From Psychromonas ossibalaenae ATCC BAA-1528 (GTDB taxonomy: Bacteria; Pseudomonadota; Gammaproteobacteria; Enterobacterales; Psychromonadaceae), in NCBI RefSeq assembly GCF_000381745.1, contig NZ_KB907023.1:1-35921 (forward strand): DNA of 35,921 nucleotides, in the 5' to 3' direction. Shown one piece after another: positions 1 to 8,677 of this stretch; positions within the stretch are counted from its first letter, which is position 1; every line of letters begins with the position of its first letter. The notes under the pieces were generated by a model. It did no database searches. It was given only the letters and a program-made list of their open reading frames with translations, and was not told the DNA's origin. Position numbers and translations under genes: made by a program.

Positions 1-329
1 AAAAGCCGTCAGTTACAGCATTAATCAGTGGCCTAAGCTGGTGCAATATATTAATGACGGTCAATTATCTATTGATAATAATCGTGCAGAGCGGGCGATC
101 AAACCATTTGTTATTGGTCGTAAGAACTGGTTGTTTGCTAATACTAAAAATGGAGCTGTAGCCAGTGCGATTCTTTATAGCGTTATCGAAACGGCGAAAG
201 CAAACGGGTTAATGCCCTTTAACTACTTAATGCACTGCCTTGAACAGTTATCAAATCAGCCAGATGAGATAGATTCGCTCTTGCCATGGAACGTAAAACT
301 CGAGCCAGTGTAGTTGGCCGGACGCTTAC
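1..329 (+). mobile_element. IS66-family insertion sequence, right end only
   Basis: The 3' part of an IS66-type element enters from the left edge. It consists of the end of the transposase gene (stop at 313) followed directly by a terminal inverted repeat at 314-329 whose reverse complement begins GTAAGCGTCCGGCC, the kind of end known for IS66 elements. The other end is outside the window, so the expected 8-bp target duplication (it would be AAAGAACT at 330-337 if the element ends at 329) cannot be verified. Confidence 0.85.
2..313 (+). CDS. tnpC: IS66 family transposase (TnpC), C-terminal part
   Basis: Partial gene, open to the left edge, reading from the second base. The translated end contains the IS66 core signature DNNRAERAIKPFVIGRKNW, followed by a tail ending in LLPWNVKLEPV that matches the IS66 C-terminal element. 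The conserved E of RAERAIKP is the final acidic residue of the DDE catalytic triad in this family. The protein catalyses cut-and-join transposition with the help of TnpB. About 103 codons are visible of the roughly 500 normal for TnpC. No frameshift is seen in this part, so the element may be intact outside the window. Confidence 0.9.
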   Translation, partial: KAVSYSINQWPKLVQYINDGQLSIDNNRAERAIKPFVIGRKNWLFANTKNGAVASAILYSVIETAKANGLMPFNYLMHCLEQLSNQPDEIDSLLPWNVKLEPV

Positions 330-535
330 AAAGAACTGACTGTCGGACTAGTATTACCGATTAACAGAGTCGCCCCCATAAACCAAATACATGCAGCTAG
401 AATCCTGGTCCGTCAACTTGTGCGCTACTGAACATGGAAAATCGTAATCCAGTGCCCTGTTACCACTATAGCTACTTACCTAGTCGTTGAAATTAGAAAA
501 ATACTAAACACTATTTATGTCAAAAACTTAACACA
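330..535. other. Intergenic flank between IS66 and the HAD phosphatase promoter
   Basis: About 200 bases with no credible reading frame or strong hairpin. I see nothing in it beyond AT-rich spacer. Confidence 0.5.
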
Positions 536-563
536 TTGTTATATAGAGGTTAATTGATATAAT
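536..563 (+). promoter_or_regulatory. Candidate sigma-70 promoter for the HAD phosphatase gene
   Basis: TTGTTA at 536-541 and a perfect TATAAT at 558-563 with a 16-base spacer, about 95 bases before the start codon at 657. This was read by eye; the -35 matches four of six consensus bases. Confidence 0.45.
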
Positions 564-656
564 AGTGCATCCAAAAATATTAAAAACGGCCTGATAATAA
601 GTAGCTGATTTATGTTATGATGAAAAATTGTCCCCCACTTCCAGCCGAGAATTTAC

Positions 657-1457
657 ATGTACAAAATTGCAGCATCCGACTTAGACGGCACCTTACTTTC
701 ATCTGATCATAAAATCCTGCCTTTCACTAAAAAAGTATTAATCCAACTACACGAACAGGGTAAGGAATTTATTTTTGCCACAGGCCGTCATCACATTGAT
801 GTAGCGCAAATGCGCGAACAACTGGGCATTCCCGCTTTTATGATCACCGCAAACGGTGCTTGTGTTCATAACTGTCAGAACGACATTATTTTTCAGCAGC
901 ACGTTGCACAGGATATCATCGCCGCCATTATTGATATGGTTAAAAAAGATGATGAGATAATTATTAACCTCTACCGTAATGACGATTGGCTAGTTAATAA
1001 AGAAGACACTAAAACAGATTTTAATCATGACAACTTTACTTACAGCTTCTTCGATATTGATAATCCGCCGCTAGAAAACATCGCCAAAATATTTTTAACC
1101 CGCGAAGATCAGGATCATGACAAACTGGTGATCTGGGAAGATAAAATTAAAGCTGAATTCGCTCAGCGGGCTAATATCGCCTTTTCCTCGCCTTCCTGCC
1201 TGGAAGTTATGGATGCCGGCGTTTCAAAAGGTCATGCTTTAGATGCAGTTGCAAAAATGAAAGGATATCAGCTGAAGGACTGTATTGCTTTTGGAGACGG
1301 CATGAATGATTATGAAATGCTGTCTATGGCCGGGAAAGGAGTTGTCATGGGAACTGCGCATCATAAAGTTAAATCGGCGCTGCCGGATAATGAAGTTATC
1401 GGCAGCAGTGATGATCAGGCCGTTGCACAGTACCTTGTTAAACACCTACTGGACTGA
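657..1457 (+). CDS. Cof-type HAD-IIB family phosphatase
   Basis: A 266-aa soluble sugar/nucleotide phosphatase-like hydrolase of the Cof/YidA group. The N-terminus carries HAD motif I, SDLDGTLL, whose first Asp is the phosphorylated nucleophile. The motif III/IV region is the conserved GDGMNDYEMLSMAG near residues 218-231, which binds Mg2+. The C2-type cap domain lies between. Family members dephosphorylate sugar phosphates, FMN or PLP; the substrate cannot be deduced here. The length is normal for the family (about 270 aa). The start is the first ATG after a promoter-like TATAAT; the ribosome site is weak. The gene is monocistronic, ending at a strong hairpin shared with the convergent neighbour. 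Confidence 0.9.
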   Translation: MYKIAASDLDGTLLSSDHKILPFTKKVLIQLHEQGKEFIFATGRHHIDVAQMREQLGIPAFMITANGACVHNCQNDIIFQQHVAQDIIAAIIDMVKKDDEIIINLYRNDDWLVNKEDTKTDFNHDNFTYSFFDIDNPPLENIAKIFLTREDQDHDKLVIWEDKIKAEFAQRANIAFSSPSCLEVMDAGVSKGHALDAVAKMKGYQLKDCIAFGDGMNDYEMLSMAGKGVVMGTAHHKVKSALPDNEVIGSSDDQAVAQYLVKHLLD

Positions 1458-1495
1458 GCAGCTAAGAACTGAGACCTGACTGCACAATAATTATT

Positions 1496-1528
1496 AACCC
1501 CGGGAGGTAGACATCTCCCGGGGTTTGT
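1496..1528. terminator. Bidirectional rho-independent terminator
   Basis: A perfect 11-bp GC-rich stem, AACCCCGGGAG at 1496-1506 and CTCCCGGGGTT at 1515-1525, with an 8-base loop. It lies between two convergent genes (stops at 1457 and 1528) and has short T and A runs on the two sides, so it can serve both. Confidence 0.85.
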
Positions 1529-2073
1529 CAGAATTTATAACCAATTCTTAAACCTAATGTATCCATTCCCTGATTGGTATGGTTAGTCCCGCCGTTAGAA
1601 ATATGATCAAAATAAGCAGATAATGAATAGCGTGAAGTAACACTGCAGCCGATTTCTAAGGGTAAATGAGTAAGAAACCGCGAGCCCAGAGCTTTCATAT
1701 CACTTTCTTCCGGATGTGTCTCTCCGTTATGCACAGCAATTCCCAAACCAATACCGGCAAAACAATAATCGCCGACAGTAAACTTCCACAGTGCATCTGC
1801 GTAGAGTTTTGATGTATCTCCATGACTGTTAATTGAGACTCCAACCGCGGGTTGAATCTCACCGCCCAGTAAGTTTGCGAAAGGTGAAAAAATGCCTTCA
1901 ACATTAATATCGACACCCTGCTCTCTTTTGCTGTTACTCCAGAAACCTTCCACATCATGAGCAAGCAACCCGAATTTTAATTCATCAAACAGCTTATCTG
2001 ATTCCTCCTGCGCCGAACTAAATGAAGAAGAAAAAAACAACAGAAATACTATAAATTTTTTTTTAGGCTCCAT
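1528..2073 (-). CDS. PagL-like lipid A 3-O-deacylase (acyloxyacyl hydrolase family)
   Basis: A predicted outer-membrane beta-barrel enzyme of about 181 aa. The N-terminus MEPKKKFIVFLLFF...SSAQEE is a signal peptide. Near the end is FDHISNGGTNHTNQGMDTLG and a final Phe (IGYKF), the pattern of PagL-family proteins, in which the His and Ser of the H-x-S motif form the catalytic pair and the terminal aromatic residue targets the barrel to the outer membrane. The family removes the 3-O-linked acyl chain of lipid A and so alters LPS immunogenicity and permeability. I chose the ATG at 2073 because AAGGAG lies just upstream; an earlier start at 2118 would put a non-signal stretch in front of the signal peptide. 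It appears to be a single-gene unit. Confidence 0.8.
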   Translation of the reverse strand: MEPKKKFIVFLLFFSSSFSSAQEESDKLFDELKFGLLAHDVEGFWSNSKREQGVDINVEGIFSPFANLLGGEIQPAVGVSINSHGDTSKLYADALWKFTVGDYCFAGIGLGIAVHNGETHPEESDMKALGSRFLTHLPLEIGCSVTSRYSLSAYFDHISNGGTNHTNQGMDTLGLRIGYKF

Positions 2074-2295
2074 GCTTCTCTGCTCCTTGTTACAACTAAA
2101 TTTTTGGCAAGTGAACACCTGTAATAATAGCCTTTAACCACGTTTAACGCTCAAATGATCAATATTCCCTGCCAAGTTTCAGATATGCAGATTAGGTATA
2201 CCACGAATATTTATTGATCATTATCCTAATCACTCCTGCTTTTTTATTATTGCTTTAAGAGTTGCATCTTTAAATTGAATAATAAGAAGGTTTCT

Positions 2296-3015
2296 ATGAG
2301 AACAATAATCAAAAAACTGATCTGCTTGACCCTGTTACCACTGGCGACCTTGTCCTGTGCATCTGCAGCAGACACCGAAGAAGCTCCAGATATGAGTGAT
2401 CCCACTGCGGTATATACCTCTGTTGGTATGGGCTACGGAACTAAGGGTTATAACCTGAAATTAGGACTTCAGTTACCTGACTCCGGCGACGGCAAGGCGC
2501 ATATGATTTCACTTGAAGCAAAAGAAGGCGGTGATACTTTCCGTGGACGTTAATTTAAAGTTGATACCTCAACGGGGTTTGCCGGCAGTCTGGATGCAAG
2601 TTATAACAAAGACAGTGCTATGACACATATTTCTGCAGGAGCATTACAAACAGTCCCCTTGACGGAACGTTTCATCATCTACCCCGGCTTATATCTAGGT
2701 GGATTAATTACTGATCAGAAGAATATTGAAACCGGCACAACAACAGGCGTGGATCTTGCTGCACTTACCACTACGATTCAAATTTACTCAAAGTTTCAGG
2801 TTAACAATAAAATCTGGGTTAATGTAAATCCGGCCTATACCACAAGTTTGTACGGTATAAAAACTAACACCTTCGATTTAGAGGCATCAATTGGTTACCA
2901 GCTCACCCCTACGTTAACTACACGTATTTTCCACAATAACAACGTAGGTGTAGGTAATTATAATGATGATACCTATGAAAGTGTCACACGTATGGAGTTG
3001 AATTACGCTTTTTAA
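2296..3015 (+). pseudogene. Outer-membrane beta-barrel-like protein gene interrupted by a stop codon
   Basis: One continuous reading frame (would be 239 codons) from the ATG at 2296, preceded by AAGAAGG, to the stop at 3015, broken by an in-frame TAA at 2551-2553. Before the break is a signal peptide (MRTIIKKLICLTLLPLATL...ASAA) and the start of a barrel (VYTSVGMGYGTKGYNLKLGL). After it the frame continues without a shift through alternating beta-strand-like segments to the terminal MELNYAF, with the final Phe of outer-membrane barrels. A second ATG at 2620 lacks a signal peptide and should not be read as a separate gene. I do not recognise the family. Sequencing error or recent nonsense mutation are equally possible; stop-codon readthrough is unlikely. 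Confidence 0.7.
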
Positions 3016-3379
3016 TAAATAGAATTAAAACCGTTCCTAGATTACAAAGGCAGCACGGTCAGAGTCTGCATTTTCTTATCACAGCTTTCTTTAATCACGG
3101 CGCTATTTATTAACTGTAAGCAGCAATATAGCCGGAAATTAGCCGGCTGGCGCTTAATTGAGTAAAAATATTCATGGTCCAATTGAAGTAAAAAACACGT
3201 GTAAAACGGCCGAGTAACAGCATCATAGTCAACATGTGGTTCGCTGTTTAAGCCGTCAGCGTGATTCTTTGTTAAAGGTTGTTTCTTTGTCTTTCCTATG
3301 CTCTCGAGCCTACTTTAACAACAGTAGAAACAGGCCCTATTCAGGCCGGCTCTTTCCTGGTGCTTATACAAAGTTCCCT
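3016..3379. other. Intergenic region without recognised feature
   Basis: About 360 bases between the broken barrel gene and the acetyltransferase stop. It has short GC-rich palindromes (a GGCC pair near 3335-3350 followed by a short CTACT/AGTAG stem) that might end transcription of the minus-strand acetyltransferase, but no T run that makes this convincing. No reading frame of note. Confidence 0.4.
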
Positions 3380-3880
3380 CTAAATTTCAACCTGGAGCAC
3401 AACATTATTCATTGATCCGGACTGGCGTTTATCAGGTGCTTTGCAGGTATCAATAATTGTAAAACCCGCTTTTCTCATCATGCCGGCAGAGCCAAGGTTT
3501 TCTTCATGCCTTTCTATCAGCACTTTTGTGCATCCCTTTTTTTCAGCTTCATTAATACACATTTTCAATAAGTTTGCGGCAATACCTTTACCGGAAAAAT
3601 CTTTTGCTACTACAACTTCAGCTACAAAACAGATAGATTGTAAATCACAGTATTTTTCTAAGTAAGCGGGACTTGAGCTGCCGTCCGTCAGTAATGATAA
3701 ACCGACAATCTGATCTGCATGAACAGCGATTAACGCGTCGGCAGTCCCCTTTTCCATTAAAGAAAATGTTTCATTAACTCCCTGTTCTGGTAAATAATTC
3801 CACTCATTAGGTCCGTACTTCCAAAGCAGCGCTTTCAGCTCAGGTATCTCATGGTTTTGTGCTTTTCTATATTGGATCAT
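3380..3880 (-). CDS. GNAT family N-acetyltransferase
   Basis: A 166-aa single-domain GNAT fold protein. The acetyl-CoA pyrophosphate loop (motif A) is visible as VVVAKDFSGKGIAANLL, followed by LIERHEENLGSAGMMRKAGF, the typical GNAT ending in which a residue near the helix positions the CoA thiol. The acceptor substrate cannot be inferred. It starts at the first ATG (3880), without a clear ribosome site. It is transcribed away from the ynjE-like gene, sharing a short divergent promoter region. Confidence 0.85.
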   Translation of the reverse strand: MIQYRKAQNHEIPELKALLWKYGPNEWNYLPEQGVNETFSLMEKGTADALIAVHADQIVGLSLLTDGSSSPAYLEKYCDLQSICFVAEVVVAKDFSGKGIAANLLKMCINEAEKKGCTKVLIERHEENLGSAGMMRKAGFTIIDTCKAPDKRQSGSMNNVVLQVEI

Positions 3881-4032
3881 TTTAATAAACTCACTTTAAC
3901 GTGTTCAACATAAACAGAATACTCAGAGCGGCCGTTAAAGCCCTGCATTTCCAAACAGTACTCTTTCATATATACTTGCTATTCATTTTCTCTTATTCAG
4001 GCAGCCTAAGCCTGTTATTTTGTGGCTTGTTA

Positions 4033-5337
4033 ATGTCTTATCTGCTTAAAACCCTACCGCCTGTTATCGCTTTTGCCTGCGCTTCATCCACAGCCGCTAC
4101 ATTCGACAATATATCAGCACAATACCTAATAAATGGTCAGTTGTCAGATAAAGTCCAGGTTATAGACTGCCGTTCAAGCAATCACTATAACGGCTGGCCG
4201 CAGAATAACGACAATGTCGGCGGCCACTTTCCCGGAGCTGTTAATATTGACAGCCAGTGGCTTAAGGTCCTCGACGATAAGCAGCTGCAGCAGTTAATTT
4301 CCAGCAAGCAGCTGCAGAAAAACAAACCCACTTTTCTTTACTGCAGCGGCAGTGAAGCTTTATCACTTAGTCTCGCTTTGAAGAAGCAAGGTTTTGAAAA
4401 ACTTGAAGTTATCAGGCAGCCATTAAGTGAAACAGCAGAAAAATTAACGACCCTGCCTAATTTTAAACAACTGGTCTCAGCGCAATGGCTCAGTGATGTT
4501 ATTAATAACAACAAACCTTTATACGGACCGCAGAAAGACTATAAACTGATTGAGGTGCACTGGGGACCGGCGACGAAATATCTTGCTTCTCATATCCCCG
4601 GAGCACTGTATTTAAATACTAACGATATTGAGTCAGAGCCGTGGTGGAATCGCGTCAGCGATCAAAAACTTGCGGAACTGTTAAAAAATTTCGGCATTCG
4701 TTACGATACAACCGTTATTTTATACGGTCGGAATAATATGGCGGCGGCCCGTGCTGCTAATATTATGATGTATGCCGGTGTTGATGATGTGCGCCTGCTT
4801 AACGGCGGCTGGCGAGCCTGGGTCGATGCAGGATTTGCTACTGAACCTTTCTCCAATTCAAATAAAAAACAGATTGAATTCGGCAGAAAAATCCCAGCTA
4901 ATCCACACTATATTATCGATGTTCCACAGGCTAGAACATTATTAGGCAAAGATCCGGATCTGCATTCACTGGTTAGTATTCGTACACTGCAGGAGTATAC
5001 CGGCAAAATAAGCGGTTACGACTATATTAAACCCAAAGGCCGCATTAGCGGTTCGAAATGGGGGCATGCTGGTACTGGTTCCAATAATGCGGCCGATTTT
5101 CTAAACCCGGACGGCACAATGAAAAGTGCAGTTGATATCAAAGCCCTATGGAAGAAATGGAATATAAACCAGAATCAGGAAGTAGCGTTCTACTGCGGTA
5201 CTGGCTGGCGGGCATCTGAAGTTTTCTTTTATTCCTATGTGATGGGCTGGAAAGATATCAGTGTCTTTGACGGTGGCTGGTACGAGTGGAGCGGTGATAA
5301 AAACAACCCGACTAACACCGGAAGCATAATAAAATAG
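4033..5337 (+). CDS. ynjE: Three-domain rhodanese sulfurtransferase, YnjE-like
   Basis: Sulfurtransferase with three rhodanese modules: roughly residues 22-140, 150-275 and 285-425 from this start. The first has a Cys in its loop (YCSGSEALS), the second has none (YGRNNMAAA, an inactive module), and the third has the canonical active loop YCGTGWRASE with Cys near residue 388. This layout and the loop are those of E. coli YnjE, a thiosulfate sulfurtransferase proposed to supply sulfur for molybdopterin synthesis. I prefer the ATG at 4033: it gives 434 aa, close to YnjE, and begins with a plausible export signal (MSYLLKTLPPVIAFACASS...A). The frame is open back to a GTG at 3901, which would add 44 hydrophobic residues; neither start has a good ribosome site. 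Confidence 0.8.
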   Translation: MSYLLKTLPPVIAFACASSTAATFDNISAQYLINGQLSDKVQVIDCRSSNHYNGWPQNNDNVGGHFPGAVNIDSQWLKVLDDKQLQQLISSKQLQKNKPTFLYCSGSEALSLSLALKKQGFEKLEVIRQPLSETAEKLTTLPNFKQLVSAQWLSDVINNNKPLYGPQKDYKLIEVHWGPATKYLASHIPGALYLNTNDIESEPWWNRVSDQKLAELLKNFGIRYDTTVILYGRNNMAAARAANIMMYAGVDDVRLLNGGWRAWVDAGFATEPFSNSNKKQIEFGRKIPANPHYIIDVPQARTLLGKDPDLHSLVSIRTLQEYTGKISGYDYIKPKGRISGSKWGHAGTGSNNAADFLNPDGTMKSAVDIKALWKKWNINQNQEVAFYCGTGWRASEVFFYSYVMGWKDISVFDGGWYEWSGDKNNPTNTGSIIK

Positions 5338-5554
5338 CAGGCGGTAATATGCAGATAATATTTATTCCCTGTTCAGATGAGTACTGCCTTTCGAACTAGA
5401 TTACCTCTGATAAGCATCAACCCTATATTATAAAAATGACCTTTTAATTTTACGCTCTACATCTTAATTGTGATCCAGTGCTTGGACACATACATAGATA
5501 TAACTAAAGTGTAATGTAGAGTATACATACTGTTATATTATGTTTGGGTGTCAA

Positions 5555-6454
5555 ATGCAGCATAAATTCGATTTTAATTTATTAGTCATTTTCCTTGAAG
5601 TATACGAACTTCGTTCTATCACTTTGGCGGCTGAGTCTTTGGGTTTAACTCAACCCGGTGTCAGCGGTTCCCTAAAACGTTTACAAAAGGCACTTAATAC
5701 AGAGCTGTTTATTCGTGAAGGACGAGGCATTTCTCCCACGAATGCAGCTATTCAGTTAGCAGGTCAGATATCACCTGCCTATAACATGATAAATAGCGCC
5801 TTAAGTAATATCTCTGGATTTGATATACAAGCTCCACGTACATTTTTAGTTTACGTAAACGAAGCGATAATGAATATATTACAACCCCTGGTTGAAAAAG
5901 ATCCTGATATGGGAAACTGTAATATCGAATTCCATCTAACTCCTGGCGACGAAGAACAGCTTTTACATGAGTTAAGTTTACAAAAGGCAGATCTCGCAAT
6001 TGATATAGGAAAATTGCACAATATGTCCTATAACAGTCAGCTGTTTTATCGAGAAGAGATCACTTTGATCTGCCGGAAAGATCACCCTCGAATTTCTGGA
6101 GAGATTGACCAGCAGGCTTTTTATCAGGAAAGACATATCACTTGTAAAGTACGCCGTGCTGAACGGTATGTGTTAGATTTCTTTACTGAAGAGGTTATTC
6201 GGCCAAGACAAGTCAGTTGTGAAACTAATTCTTTGTTAAATTTGATGTCGCTTGTTTCTGAAAGTGACTGTATCAGTTTGACCTGTAATTCTATGGCAGA
6301 CAAATATGCTGAAAGGTTTTTTCTGCAGAGAGTGAAGCCCCCTTTCACAACTAAACCTGTACTGCATAACATGATGTGGCATAAACGTAATGAATATACT
6401 CCCGCGCATATCTGGCTAAGAGAAAAACTAAACTCGTTAATCAGTTCCGTATAA
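5555..6454 (+). CDS. LysR family transcriptional regulator
   Basis: A cytoplasmic DNA-binding regulator of about 299 aa. The winged helix-turn-helix is in the first 65 residues (FLEVYELRSITLAAESLGLTQPGVSGSLKRLQ, then LFIREGRGISPTNAA), followed by a LysR substrate-binding domain with two alpha/beta lobes. The effector and target genes are not evident: the divergent-gene arrangement usual for LysR proteins is absent, since both neighbours point elsewhere. An in-frame ATG also exists at 5540, but the later one at 5555 begins the normal family N-terminus (MQHKFDFNLLVIF) and has a G-rich stretch upstream. Confidence 0.88.
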   Translation: MQHKFDFNLLVIFLEVYELRSITLAAESLGLTQPGVSGSLKRLQKALNTELFIREGRGISPTNAAIQLAGQISPAYNMINSALSNISGFDIQAPRTFLVYVNEAIMNILQPLVEKDPDMGNCNIEFHLTPGDEEQLLHELSLQKADLAIDIGKLHNMSYNSQLFYREEITLICRKDHPRISGEIDQQAFYQERHITCKVRRAERYVLDFFTEEVIRPRQVSCETNSLLNLMSLVSESDCISLTCNSMADKYAERFFLQRVKPPFTTKPVLHNMMWHKRNEYTPAHIWLREKLNSLISSV

Positions 6455-6460
6455 ATGTTT

Positions 6461-6505
6461 ACTACTCTCCCGAGTAGTCAAATAAATTTGTCTGCTCGGG
6501 TATTT
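6461..6505. terminator. Overlapping hairpins between convergent genes
   Basis: Two mutually exclusive stems share the same bases. ACTACTC (6461-6467) pairs with GAGTAGT (6472-6478), and CCCGAGTAG (6469-6477) pairs with CTGCTCGGG (6492-6500, one mismatch) followed by TATTTC. They lie between the LysR stop at 6454 and the PilZ stop at 6573, so a shared terminator is likely. Confidence 0.55.
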
Positions 6506-6572
6506 CAACACGTGAATTATTTAATTAAATAATATGTTGAGATGTTCAATACCTATTAAATAAACGGCAGCT

Positions 6573-7274
6573 TTAATGAGAAAGGTTATAGAAAATAGTT
6601 TTTTTTATGAAATCTGTGGTTGTCTGATCTTTCTGGCTAAAAATAAAACCATACTGTTTTTGCTCTGTGTGGAGGCTTATATCAGTAATATTTTTAACTG
6701 TTATGGGAATAGCAAAATTACCATTGTTACTTTCTGTGCCTAAGTTGGCTTTATTTTCACCAAGTTGAATGCGAAGCTGATAGCAGTCTCCAACAACACA
6801 ACCTGCAATGAAATCTCCAGTGAAAGCACAACCTTTAATCGAGATATCGGTTAAGTTGCCGGTACTGACTGGTTTTGTAGACTTTTCATGGTAGATATCA
6901 CATCCATGCTGGATTGGATAGCGCACATTTTGGCGCAAACAGACTTTTTGAATTTGTTTCGGATAGTCAATTACTAACCAGTTCCCAGCAATACTCATTA
7001 TTTTTTGTATATTACATCGAAAAGCAAAAATATTTGCTTCAGAGTCTTCACAGTTTAGTAAACGAATAACAACAACCTGTCCTTCGCGAAGGAAATTCTT
7101 GGCACTGAACCAGTCAGCATCGTTGTGCATCGCTAAAATAACGGACATAAAGGGATCTACGCCAATCAACCGAGACTTTAATCGAATGGGTTGTGTCGGA
7201 GTTAAAACTTGTAGATACACTTCGGTTTTACAGCGCATTGTATTGAGGCAGTCAAAATCACTATTTTCAGTCAT
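6573..7274 (-). CDS. PilZ domain protein (YcgR-like c-di-GMP effector)
   Basis: A 233-aa cytoplasmic protein with an N-terminal YcgR-type beta domain (residues about 10-105) and a C-terminal PilZ domain. The c-di-GMP-binding signature is complete: RxxxR as R114-QNV-R118 (LRQNVRYPI) and D/NxSxxG as DISIKG at 143-148. In this family binding of c-di-GMP slows flagellar motors or changes other surface machinery. The ATG at 7274 is preceded by GGAG at the right distance. It is the last gene of a minus-strand run of signalling genes, and is a natural receptor for the c-di-GMP made by the two GGDEF proteins nearby. Co-function is inferred from proximity. Confidence 0.82.
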   Translation of the reverse strand: MTENSDFDCLNTMRCKTEVYLQVLTPTQPIRLKSRLIGVDPFMSVILAMHNDADWFSAKNFLREGQVVVIRLLNCEDSEANIFAFRCNIQKIMSIAGNWLVIDYPKQIQKVCLRQNVRYPIQHGCDIYHEKSTKPVSTGNLTDISIKGCAFTGDFIAGCVVGDCYQLRIQLGENKANLGTESNNGNFAIPITVKNITDISLHTEQKQYGFIFSQKDQTTTDFIKKTIFYNLSH

Positions 7275-7492
7275 ATAAGCTCCATTAACTCTTTAACAAA
7301 AGATAGTCTAACTACAGGTAACTGCTGGAGTTTTTTCTGAAAAATATAGAACTGATTGAAGAAAATAATTAATGGTAAGCTTTTTATAACATACTCAAAG
7401 TATCAAACTTTCATACAGCAGAAGTAACTCTCATTCGATCAGGATCTTTAAGTTGACTGTACAAGTGAATGAGCAGAACTGTTTTCAAATGA

Positions 7493-8311
7493 CTATTTTA
7501 AATTTGCAAGATACTGCCGCATTATCTGTTCAAGCTCTCCAGAGCTTTCCATTTCACTAATACCTGAATCTAGAAGCACCTTTAACTCTTCTGAGAACTC
7601 ATAGTTCCGAGAAATCCCCATATAGAACCTGGTAGGCTGTATGCCGGGAATAGGCTTGTAACCAAGCTCTACACCAGAAAATAATTCTTCTTTAAGCAAT
7701 TTATAACCCGCTAATACCTCGTATCGAGCTAGAAAAGTATCACAGTGACCAATCTTTAGTAACTGCAGCAGTTTTTCGAAAGTATGTGCACTTCTCAAAA
7801 CGTCATTATTATTAACACCGTACCCCGTATAGTTTGAGCCGAAACGGCCGCATACAACCCCGCTTTTAACCAGGTCTGATGCAGATTCAATATTGATACC
7901 AGTCGGATAGTGGTTTCTTGAATAGAAAAAATAGGCCTTGGTAGTAAATAGGTGTCTAGTCAGAATGTACGCAGAGTCTCTCTCTTCGGTGAAGACCATG
8001 TTGAAGGCAACTTGAACACCGTTATGATGTTTTACATTCTGCAGGCAACGTTTCCATGGAAGAAAAGTAAAAACCGCCTGTATTTTGTGTTTAGCTAGTA
8101 TCTTTGTAATCACCTCAGTGTTAAATCCGCGTGCTTGAATCAAACCTGAATGGTTATCTTGTTCCGCCCAGATATAGGGTGGAAAGCCGTCACTATCTTC
8201 GCAAAAAGTTATGCGGGTGCCTTCCATTACTGAATTTGTCTCAGCTGCTTGTACCGGGCTGAACAATGAGTAGATCATTAACCCGGAAATCATCATATAA
8301 CTCATCTTCAT
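7493..8311 (-). CDS. Periplasmic solute-binding protein, family 3 type
   Basis: About 272 aa with a signal peptide (MKMSYMMISGLMIYSLFSPVQAAE) and a type II periplasmic binding fold like amino-acid ABC transporter binding proteins: the ITFCEDSDGFPPYIWAE start, the GFNTEVITKILAKH helix, the LPWKRCLQNV ligand-site segment and a C-terminal helix (SGELEQIMRQYL). No ABC permease or ATPase gene is nearby. Stand-alone members of this family among signalling genes can act as sensory ligand binders, so a role with the chemoreceptor or cyclase upstream is possible but unproven. The start at 8311 precedes the signal peptide; an upstream in-frame start at 8338 would only add residues. Confidence 0.8.
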   Translation of the reverse strand: MKMSYMMISGLMIYSLFSPVQAAETNSVMEGTRITFCEDSDGFPPYIWAEQDNHSGLIQARGFNTEVITKILAKHKIQAVFTFLPWKRCLQNVKHHNGVQVAFNMVFTEERDSAYILTRHLFTTKAYFFYSRNHYPTGINIESASDLVKSGVVCGRFGSNYTGYGVNNNDVLRSAHTFEKLLQLLKIGHCDTFLARYEVLAGYKLLKEELFSGVELGYKPIPGIQPTRFYMGISRNYEFSEELKVLLDSGISEMESSGELEQIMRQYLANLK

Positions 8312-8521
8312 CACTACGCGTCCATAATAAAGCCACACGCATTAATTGTAGAGTCGAATACTGATAAATTCACATCCTGCACTGCCGAGAATTAATATGA
8401 GCATAATTAAAATTGAATATAATCACTGATGTTTTAATCTCAAAGGCATCTGGTAAAATTTAATACTCTGTTTATTCAACAGATTATCAGTTAACTTGCG
8501 GGAAGAGTGTTACTCGAATAT

Positions 8522-8566
8522 TTCACTGCTGCTGCAGAATAATTATCTGAAAGCAGCAGCAGTGAA
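8522..8566 (-). terminator. Strong inverted repeat, candidate terminator
   Basis: A perfect 14-bp stem: TTCACTGCTGCTGC at 8522-8535 and GCAGCAGCAGTGAA at 8553-8566, with a 17-base AT-rich loop. It sits 112 bases past the stop of the PAS-GGDEF gene and upstream of the binding-protein gene. There is no long T run after it on either strand, so it could equally be a regulatory or mRNA-stabilising hairpin. The remainder of the 8339-8677 gap is featureless. Confidence 0.5.
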
Positions 8567-8677
8567 TAAAATCATAATAAGCCCGCTCCGGGTAATTAAA
8601 GAAAGTTTACAGGCATGTTCCTGAAACTAAACAGCTCGAGGGCATTGAAAATACAATTTAAGGCAGCTCCAGCGACA

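Noticed and set aside
2620..3015. Independent 131-residue gene
   Set aside because: It is the in-frame continuation of the upstream signal-peptide-bearing frame, with no ribosome site or signal of its own.
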